DNA of 64,000 nucleotides from Leishmania infantum JPCM5 (taxonomy: Eukaryota > Euglenozoa > Kinetoplastea > Trypanosomatida > Trypanosomatidae), in contig NC_009409.2 of the NCBI RefSeq assembly GCF_000002875.2, positions 678,627-742,626 on the forward strand, read 5' to 3'. The notes under the pieces were generated by a model, which saw only the letters and a list, made by a program, of their open reading frames with translations, did no database searches and was not told where the DNA came from. Positions 19,829-27,591 of the stretch are shown one piece after another (position 1 is the stretch's first letter; each line of letters opens with the position of its first letter). The position numbers were made by a program, and so were the translations under genes.

Positions 19829-20677
19829 CTATGCAAACTCGTCGGATGGCTGCGGGCCGTATACGACTTTCTCGCCAAAGACGGACCGAGCACGCCACTC
19901 ATCCATGACGCGCTCTTCCACCTCGGGCTCGATGAACTTGCGATAGAACCAGGTGCGGCGCATCGACACCTGCCTCCAGTAGTTGTGGAGTCGCACCTGC
20001 GCCTTGCAGTAGAACTTCATGAGCTGTTCCTCCGTAACCTCCAGCATCGCCGGGCCGGCGCCGGAGAAGTACATCTCCTCCGCCTGCAACGCTGTCACCG
20101 GCTTGCCCTCGTTCTTGAGTCGCTTCACCTCCTTCTCGACGGCGGCGTACAGCTCCTCGCGGAACGCCGTCGGGGGCTTGAAGTCGATGTCTGCCCATTG
20201 CCCACCGCTGTACCCCTTGATCTGCGGGAAGCGCACCAAGCCCTTGGTCAAATCCGGCACGTCGTTACGGTTGACATCGTAGAACTTCAGCCCCGGCGTG
20301 CGGGTGGCGGCTTGATGGCAGAGCATCTCGAAGACCTTGTCCACAGCATTGCACGCGGTGCAGTTGTTCTGGTGATAGCGCACCACCATCACATCATCCG
20401 TCTTTGAGAAGTAGTCGAGCTTCTCCCTCATCTCCTCCACGGACGTGATGGGCTTGACGCACCTTGTCGGGAAGGTTGCCCAAATCGGGTTCAGCGCCAT
20501 GCCGTTGCCGGTGACGAGGTCGCTGCGGACGCCAGCGCTGTTCATCATGAGCGACTTCATCTTGTGCGATTCGGACTGGTAGAGCTCGAGCTTCTTGCGG
20601 CGGTTCTTGATCTTGTCCACCAAATCCTTTTCCCCCGACTCCGGGGCGCGGAAAATGTCATCGCCGGAGCCACGCAT
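19829..20677 (-). CDS. Thioredoxin-like protein with CTAC motif
   Basis: 282 residues. Residues of about 75-190 look like a thioredoxin fold: VMVVRYHQNNCTACNAVDKV with the CxxC at 106-109, a beta strand KFYDVNRNDV, and FPQIKGY, whose Pro151 fits the cis-proline that packs against the active site. It is flanked by a charged N-terminal segment (many Lys/Glu, no presequence) and a helical C-terminal extension (residues 200-282) rich in Arg and aromatic residues (WFYRKFIEPEVEERVMDEW). The CTAC motif is not that of classical thioredoxin or tryparedoxin, so the partner and redox role are open; a structural part of a larger complex is possible. The ATG at 20677 is used; no presequence or anchor is visible. 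Confidence 0.72.
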   Translation of the reverse strand: MRGSGDDIFRAPESGEKDLVDKIKNRRKKLELYQSESHKMKSLMMNSAGVRSDLVTGNGMALNPIWATFPTRCVKPITSVEEMREKLDYFSKTDDVMVVRYHQNNCTACNAVDKVFEMLCHQAATRTPGLKFYDVNRNDVPDLTKGLVRFPQIKGYSGGQWADIDFKPPTAFREELYAAVEKEVKRLKNEGKPVTALQAEEMYFSGAGPAMLEVTEEQLMKFYCKAQVRLHNYWRQVSMRRTWFYRKFIEPEVEERVMDEWRARSVFGEKVVYGPQPSDEFA

Positions 20678-22023
20678 GAACGGGGCGTGAAAGGGCGTTG
20701 GCGACTAGGGGTGAGGGCTCAGCGAGGAGGGGCACACGGACGGGCCAGCACACAGTGCCAGGAATGACACGTGCTATGAGAGAACAACACCGAAAAGAAT
20801 GGGAGCCCCCCAAGCAAGGCGCAGAGACAGAGAGAGTGTGGCTGTGGGTGGGGGTGATTTGTTGTACTGCGAGTCGAACGCATGTATGTGCCCACGTGCG
20901 ACGGCGTTGGCGTGGAGGTTCGCGTGAGTGGGCGGGGGGTGGGAAGGTAGGTGAGGTTACGACAGAGAAGTAAGAGAGAGTGGGAAGAAGAAGGGGGGGG
21001 GGAGTAAAAGAGAGGATACTGCCTTTCTCCCCCAGTTCTCTTCATCGTTTGCCCATCACACGCTCCGCAGTCGTGTGCTGGTCGGCTCGTGCTTCGCCGT
21101 AGGGGTTTGGGGGGAGGGAAGGGGGACACCGTGAGATGCATCAGACACGTGCACGTGCAGCTATACAAAGAGGGAGACGATGGCGATCGATGCAAGGGAG
21201 CAGGTATTGCACTTCCACGATGATCGCACTTGCATACGCATGCGTACTCAAGGACTCCCCAGAGAGAGACTCCGTTGAAGGAATATCATTATCGCGTTCG
21301 CGTGTCCTTTTGATAGTGGGCCGCGAAGGGTCGGAGGTGGTGACCACTTCCCGCTATACAACTGTTGCAGAAACAATTTTTTTTTTGTTCTGGGGTTTCG
21401 TGCATATATTCTCGTGGAGGATGATATATGGTGGCTGATGGAGTGACGGGTCGGTGCTGCGGAAGAGGAACACGGTAGGGGGAGGGGGCAGGGGCATAGA
21501 AATGGGCCTTTGCGCGCAGATCGTGCTGCTGCTGCATTGACCTCTGCGCCAGCAGCAAACACCCCCCAGCAACCCCATCTTCTACTTATCCCCCCTCTCT
21601 CTTACCCGCAGAAGACGCGCGCACGTGCACCGTCTCACAGCTCCTTTCCATACATGCGCCACACCTCTTGCCCCCTCCTCTTGCTTTCCACAATGGCAAC
21701 AACAAGTGCTCCCTCGACGCACACACACACACACACGCACGCAGGCTACCGCCCTCGCCCCCGACGCGCCCTCTTACGCCAACGAGAAAGGGAGAGAGGA
21801 AGGACTACAACACCAGCGCACTGCAGCGGCGGCGGGATGGGTGGTAGTGGTGGTGGTGGGAGACTGGATGGAGCAGGCTCCTGTGTACGCACACACACGC
21901 ACACGCACACGCACACACATGCAACCAACCATCAAGACATGGAAGAAAGCGAAATACGGTAAAGAGGTCAACAGCAAAACTAAAAGTGAACATGGATACA
22001 TCCTTCAAAGGGAAACAGGTAAG

Positions 22024-22111
22024 ACGCACACGCACACGCACACGCACACGCACACGCACACACACACGCACACGCACACGCACACGCACACGCACACACA
22101 CACACGCACAC
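22024..22111. repeat. Long (CACACG)n hexanucleotide array
   Basis: About 88 bp made of CACACG units broken by two pure CA stretches, the longest simple repeat in the window. In RNA sense it is a UG-rich array in the spacer downstream of the acidic repeat protein gene. Confidence 0.95.
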
Positions 22112-22482
22112 CTTAGCAAAGACGCGGCAGCGCGCTAGGGGAAACGGATCGACGGGTAGGCACCGTATCGACTGGAGACAAACAAACAGCCAGAAGCGAA
22201 TGAGAGCAACAACGCCGTCTTGCAATACACACACATACACAGATACACACACACACACACATGCAACTACGACTGGAGACAAGGAAATACTCAGCGACGG
22301 TGTGTATACCAGAAGAGCCGTGCTTGGTGCTCATGGACAGGGGAGAAGAAGGAAGGGAGGAAGACGGAGAGGGAGAGGAAGGCTGATGAGCAACCAACAA
22401 ACAAATAGGGGCTCTATAAAGGTAAAGAAGAAGAATAGTCATCAAACTCTTATCCACACACTTGCGTGCATATATACATGTG

Positions 22483-22498
22483 TATATATATATATATA
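22483..22498. repeat. (TA)n microsatellite
   Basis: About 8 TA units. Confidence 0.9.
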
Positions 22499-22540
22499 AC
22501 AGGCGCCGCGTGTGAATGCGAGAATAAGGCCCGCTTGACG

Positions 22541-22567
22541 GGGTAAGGGGGAGGGGAGGGAGGGGGG
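22541..22567 (+). repeat. G-run cluster with G-quadruplex pattern
   Basis: At least four runs of three or more Gs separated by one or two A/T bases on the plus strand. Confidence 0.65.
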
Positions 22568-23165
22568 TATCAGCCCCAACTCCCCCCACACCCACAACCA
22601 CAGACACATACGCACAAGTAACCAATCACACGATCATCCGTATCCGCGGCAGGAACAGATCTGCCCATTTTCTGTTTGTTCTGCGTAGTTTTCATGTTTC
22701 TGGCGTCAGACACTGAAGAGAACAGATGTGCATGTTTCAGCCTTTGTGCGTGCGTGCCTGTAGAACCGGTGTGGGGAGGGGGATGCAGCGAGACGGGGGA
22801 GGCTCTCCTATCTGCCTCCCCTCCCCATATCTTCTCTCGTTGTTTGCGTGCCTGTGTACAGCGTGAAGTCCAAAAAAATTAAAGGGTCACAGTGAACAGA
22901 GCAGACAAACAACAACGGACCAGACAACAACACACACACACAGAAGAGAGCCGACAGCGGCGTCGAGCTGTACATCGACCGAAAACACACCAAGAGGAAA
23001 AGAGAACGCGAAGTTGAAGGCCACAGAGACACACGCACACATACACACACAGACCAGCCCCTACTTATGGAGTGGATAAGAGAGGTTAAGGAGGCGGAGG
23101 AGGGGCCACCGTAGCCGGAGGGTGGAGAGGGAGGAAGGGGCGATGCGAACGGTGCGCTCTCATGA

Positions 23166-25709
23166 CTACATATCATCATCGAAGTCATCTGCGTAGGCAT
23201 CGTTGGCGCCGCTGCCCAGCTCTTCGGCGTCCATGCCCGCTCCGCTGTTCCTGTGCAACGTTTCTGCTGCAGGTGTGACAGCGGAGGCCAACGCAGGGGC
23301 GACCTCCGAGTTTGAAATAGACGAGGAGGGTAACGACGGCGCAGACTGCGCCATCGGCAACGACACGACAGCCGACGACGACATCGCTGACCCCCTCCGC
23401 TTGTGCTCCGCATCGGCCGCCTTCCTCGGGGAGAGCTCCTCTTCAAACTCGTCCTCGACATCCTCCTTGGAGGCGTCGCTCTTCCTCGACCCCGCGGCCG
23501 GCGATCGCGGCGCGGACGAGGCCACCGACGACTTCTTAGAGGGCAGGTCATCCTCGAAGTTGTCCTCGTCGTACGCGTCGTCGGCTACGTCGCTCTTGGC
23601 CTTCACAGCGTCGTCGTCGTGGGCGGCGGCATCCAGCCGATTGTATAGCTGCGGTTCCGCCGCGACGGCACTGTCCGCGGCGCTATCCTTGAAGAAGCCG
23701 TCCTCGCTGTACTTGTCCTCGTCCTCCGCTGGCTTCGCATCCTCGGTGGTCATCAAAGCCTCTCCAGCCCACTGCGCATCCTCTGGATAGGCTTCCGGCT
23801 GGTCCTCGTGCTCTTCAGCCAGCGGGACATCGGCGCCCGAGGCGTCGCTCTTCCTCGACCCCGCGGCCGGCGATCGCGGCGCGGACGAGGCCACCGACGA
23901 CTTCTTGGAGGGCAGTTCATCCTCGAAGTTGTCCTCGTCGTACGCGTCGTCGGCTACGTCGCTCTTGGCCTTCACAGCGTCGTCGTCGTGGGCGGCGGCA
24001 TCCAGCCGATTGTATAGCTGCGGTTCCGCCGCGACGGCACTGTCCGCGGCGCTATCCTTGAAGAAGCCGTCCTCGCTGTACTTGTCCTCGTCCTCCGCTG
24101 GCTTCGCATCCTCGGTGGTCATCAAAGCCTCTCCAGCCCACTGCGCATCCTCTGGATAGGCTTCCGGCTGGTCCTCGTGCTCTTCAGCCAGCGGCACATC
24201 GGCGTCTGCGGCGTCATGCGAGATCACCTTCGAGGAGGACAGGTTCGATGGCGACGAGCTGTCCTCCTCGTAAGCGTCCGGCTTGGCTGCTTCATCGGCC
24301 TTGTCGGCGGCTGGCGGTTCGTTCTCTTCCTCCTCTGTGTATGGCGGCTGCTGCGGCAGCGGATCCACAGGCGCACCCGCTGCATCGACAGCGGCATCGC
24401 TGGAGGCGGAGCTCTTCTCAAACTCATCATCACTGTACACCTCCTTGGCTTCCTGTTCCGTCTCCTCGAGCGGGTGGACCTCCTCTTGTTCTGGCAGGGC
24501 CTGCGCATCGCTGACATCCTTGTGAGAGAGAAAGTAGGCAGCAGCGGACGACTTAGACGACGCAGCCGCAGACGACTGGTGGCGCGAAGGCGACACCTCG
24601 TGCTCGAAGTCATCATCGCCGTAGGAGTCTTCTGACTTCTCCCCTGCATGTGCTTGTGCCTCTGCCTGTGCCTCCGCGCGCGCTTCCGCCTTCGCTTGCT
24701 CTCTCGCCGCCTCGGCGGCGCGATCGTGATCGGAGCACTGGCGATCGCTGGAGGACGAGGACGAGGAAGCCGAGGAGGACCTCGAGCTGATGGAGCGCGG
24801 GGCGGCCTTCTTCACCGCATCCGCCTTCTCCGCGGCTTCCGTGGGGTAGCCGGCCTCGTCAAGGTACGTCCTCTCCTCGTCAGCCGCCTCCGGCGCTGCA
24901 GGCACCGCGGCTCTGTCCTCCTCAGCGTAGTGCCCCTCGTCGTGACGGCGGCTTCTGTGGTTGCTGACATCATCGCTGTGGGAGGAAGTACTCCGACTTG
25001 TGGCCGCTGACGAGGAGCTTGTCACGTATTCATGGTCTGCGGGCAAGCCGCCAGCCGCGCGTTCTTCCACATCTACCGCGTGCAACTCGCTGCCTGCTTC
25101 ATAGTAGCGGTGGCTTGCCGCCGCTGCGGCCTGCTGACGGGATCGCCCGCCTGCCGCGGCACCGCTCTTACGCTCGCTCAACGGCTTCGTCGGCACAAGC
25201 CGCGAGTTCTTGGATGCGTTGTGAATCATCGACTGACGCTCCTCTTCCCGCTGACGACTTTGCTCGCCCTTCCGGGACGCCATTTCCTCCCGCTCCTGAT
25301 GACGGCGCTGGAGGAAGCGGCGCCGCGCTGCTGCCCTGCGCTGCTGCTCGACCTCCTGCTGACGACGCAGGCGGCGGCGCTGAACGGCGCGCTCGTGAAT
25401 CAGCATCTCTTTCCGTGCCCAGTAAGGAACCAGGTGTGGGTCCTCCAGGTCGTTGTAGGGCGGAATGACGCGCTCCTGGATGGGACCCAGTGAGAATTCC
25501 ACCTGCGGCAGCCGCGGCAACGTTGAAAGCCCGGTGAACTGGGAGTCGGCCGTGGCCCCTGGACTGGCCGAGCGCACACGCGCCGAGGACGCGTAGAAGC
25601 GATGATGCTCCTCATGCCCTGCTCCGCGGGCAGAGAAGCGGGAGTAAGAGTGGCTTTGCTCCACAGAAGCAGGACGATGGACCTGAATGGAGGGCAGGGT
25701 TTTGGACAT
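23166..25709 (-). CDS. Large acidic low-complexity protein with a 123-residue internal tandem duplication
   Basis: 847 residues, no domain recognised. The N-terminal 180 residues are basic: a short conserved-looking piece (EFSLGPIQERVIPPYND) and an Arg/Gln/Glu-rich helix (residues ~100-165) likely to form a coiled coil. The rest is highly acidic and Ala/Ser-rich. Two almost identical 369-bp copies encode a 123-residue unit (see the repeat entry). A short motif of the form Y-x-[DE]-D-x-F recurs in and outside the units (YGDDDFE, YSDDEFE, YSEDGFF twice, YDEDNFE twice), and the protein ends in ADDFDDDM. ATG at 25709. A cytoskeletal or flagellar scaffold is plausible from composition only. Confidence 0.8.
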   Translation of the reverse strand: MSKTLPSIQVHRPASVEQSHSYSRFSARGAGHEEHHRFYASSARVRSASPGATADSQFTGLSTLPRLPQVEFSLGPIQERVIPPYNDLEDPHLVPYWARKEMLIHERAVQRRRLRRQQEVEQQRRAAARRRFLQRRHQEREEMASRKGEQSRQREEERQSMIHNASKNSRLVPTKPLSERKSGAAAGGRSRQQAAAAASHRYYEAGSELHAVDVEERAAGGLPADHEYVTSSSSAATSRSTSSHSDDVSNHRSRRHDEGHYAEEDRAAVPAAPEAADEERTYLDEAGYPTEAAEKADAVKKAAPRSISSRSSSASSSSSSSDRQCSDHDRAAEAAREQAKAEARAEAQAEAQAHAGEKSEDSYGDDDFEHEVSPSRHQSSAAASSKSSAAAYFLSHKDVSDAQALPEQEEVHPLEETEQEAKEVYSDDEFEKSSASSDAAVDAAGAPVDPLPQQPPYTEEEENEPPAADKADEAAKPDAYEEDSSSPSNLSSSKVISHDAADADVPLAEEHEDQPEAYPEDAQWAGEALMTTEDAKPAEDEDKYSEDGFFKDSAADSAVAAEPQLYNRLDAAAHDDDAVKAKSDVADDAYDEDNFEDELPSKKSSVASSAPRSPAAGSRKSDASGADVPLAEEHEDQPEAYPEDAQWAGEALMTTEDAKPAEDEDKYSEDGFFKDSAADSAVAAEPQLYNRLDAAAHDDDAVKAKSDVADDAYDEDNFEDDLPSKKSSVASSAPRSPAAGSRKSDASKEDVEDEFEEELSPRKAADAEHKRRGSAMSSSAVVSLPMAQSAPSLPSSSISNSEVAPALASAVTPAAETLHRNSGAGMDAEELGSGANDAYADDFDDDM
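23471..24207 (-). repeat. Two-copy 369-bp in-frame tandem repeat
   Basis: Copies at about 23471-23839 and 23840-24207 match with only a few substitutions visible, for example aggcgtcgct at 23471 and 23840. Because 369 is a multiple of 3, the reading frame is kept. Near-identity suggests a recent duplication or gene-conversion homogenisation. Confidence 0.92.
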
Positions 25710-27591
25710 GATGCTCGAACTTGGTAGCTTGGCTTATCTCTCTCTGTATGCGTGTGTGTTGGGGGGGGGTATACACGGACCCTCGTAGTGGAAGCCGCAC
25801 AGCCACGCGCGCGTGTGCTGCCGAGTGTTTGCTGTCGGAGAGAATGAGAGCACGCGCTTGTGTGCGTGCGCGCCGAAGATCAGCCGAGGAGGGGGTGGGG
25901 ATCTGTCAACAGCAGAGCCCAAACTATTTGCGGCAGCGGCAGAACAAGAGCGGGGATACAAGGGAGACGCTTCTCTTCTCAGAGAGAGAGGGGGCGGTGG
26001 TGGTGATGGTGGTGAGCTACCTTCTGCGACGCCACACCGTACAGCGAAGACGCACAAGCGAATGAGAGCGGCGGAGTAGAAGTAGAGGAGGAGGGGTTAG
26101 GGGCAGGGGTGGAGAAGCTGCCCACGGCGTGTGTGCCAGTTGGTGCACGCATGCGTTCGCCCCCTTCGGACTTCGCCTGCTCAGACCCACTATCGGCCAT
26201 TTTGCGCTTTCTGCGGGAGCGGAATCCATCGCACACACGCATACATCGTTGGAGAAGCCTCCCCCTCCCACATTTAACTCCTGTGGCCTCGTCGTACGGC
26301 GGGGCATGGCCCCATTCATCATTCGGGAGAGGCACAGGCGAGGTGGTAGTGGTAGTCGGGTGTGGGTAGGTGGGTATGTCGTTACGCGAGACACACACAC
26401 ACGCACAGACGCACAGCCTGTCCTTTGTGTGCGCTGCTTGCTTGCTGAGATGCGCCCTCTTCGTTTACTCTTCGGGTCTATCGAGAATGAAAGGCGACAG
26501 AGGGCGGGTGGGTTGTGGACCGCAGGCCGTGTGAGTGAGAGACACGGAGAGGCGGGGGGGGGGAATAAATAGAAAGCACAAACAACGAAGAGAGAGCAAG
26601 AAACGACTACACCACCTCTCATCGTCAAATGCGGCTCGGACAGCGGCGAGGAGGAGGAGCGGGGCGGGGAGGGGAGGCTGAGGAGGTGGAAGCGCGTTCC
26701 AAGAGTCGCATGTTCAACAAACTCCATCCCTCTCCATACACGCGGCGCTTCTACGCCTCGCCGCTGCCTCTGCCCCCCCTCCCCCTCCCCGGGCCATCCT
26801 AGCTCCCATCCTATCAACAAACACATGCATTTATACACCCACATACATGCAAGATATCGCGGCTGGATGCGAGCATAGGCGTCGCCGTCCGCGTCGCATC
26901 CGCACGTGCTCGGTGGCCGGCACTGCACACACCCCTTCTTGACCTCTACTCCTCACTTCGTTCCTGCTTCTCGGGTTTTCCACGGTATGTTGCAACGAGT
27001 GTGCATGACGAGAGTGCGCCGGTGCTGTCGCTGTGCGCGGGAGTGTGTTCCAGCTGGGTGTATGCGTGTGCGTGTAGCGCGAGCCGACCAGAGACGGTGC
27101 GTAGAATGGGGAGAGAGGAGATGATGGCGACAAGCCATTCTGTCACCCACTCTCGCTCACTCAGTCGCGACACAAGAACAGGAAAACACCAAAGAGCGGC
27201 AATACGTGATTACCACGGCGAGGAGATGCGGGGTGGTTGGAAAGACTGTGCTCAACACATCCGCCCCACAACCCAACATCCCCCCTCCCCGCACATCATG
27301 CCTCCGTATCCACCCACCTTTCCTTTCCGCACTCCACAACACATGACATGGTGCCAAGTGCGGTGGAGTGATGGAGCGCACCGATACGTTCCGGAAATAC
27401 ATGTGTGGGCGAGTGCAGTGGGGTACACACACACATGCGTGCGCACTACCGTTGGGCAGCCATGACACAGGCGAGGCTGCTAAGACTATCTAAACGCAAG
27501 TTGGTGAGCTCTATCGTCAGCGGCCATGCAGCGTGTTGCCTTGGTGCAAGTGCGCACGTGTGCATGCGCGTCGGCGTGCGTGTGACAGTGC
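25710..27591. other. Intergenic spacer (1.9 kb)
   Basis: GC-rich with scattered CA tracts (for example 26388-26402) and G-runs (25759-25767, 26669-26682). A 303-codon minus-strand frame at 26017-26928 has no protein-like conservation pattern and is not accepted. No gene supported. Confidence 0.7.

Larger units (their letters stand above)
20678..23165. other. Long intergenic spacer (2.5 kb), microsatellite-dense
   Basis: Contains (CA)n near 21718-21736 and 21888-21920, the long CACACG array at 22024-22111, CA near 22222-22262, (TA)n at 22483-22498 and G-runs at 22541-22567. No gene seen. Confidence 0.75.

Noticed and set aside
24240..24252. GGTTCGA-like B-box of a tRNA
   Set aside because: It lies inside the coding sequence of the acidic repeat protein and has no A-box or cloverleaf around it. 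A similar hit near 45170 is also in coding sequence. No tRNA was found.
26017..26928. 303-codon minus-strand frame in the 25.7-27.6 kb spacer
   Set aside because: Irregular Pro/Ser/Arg/Cys-rich composition with CA-repeat-derived pieces; no domain, signal or helix pattern.
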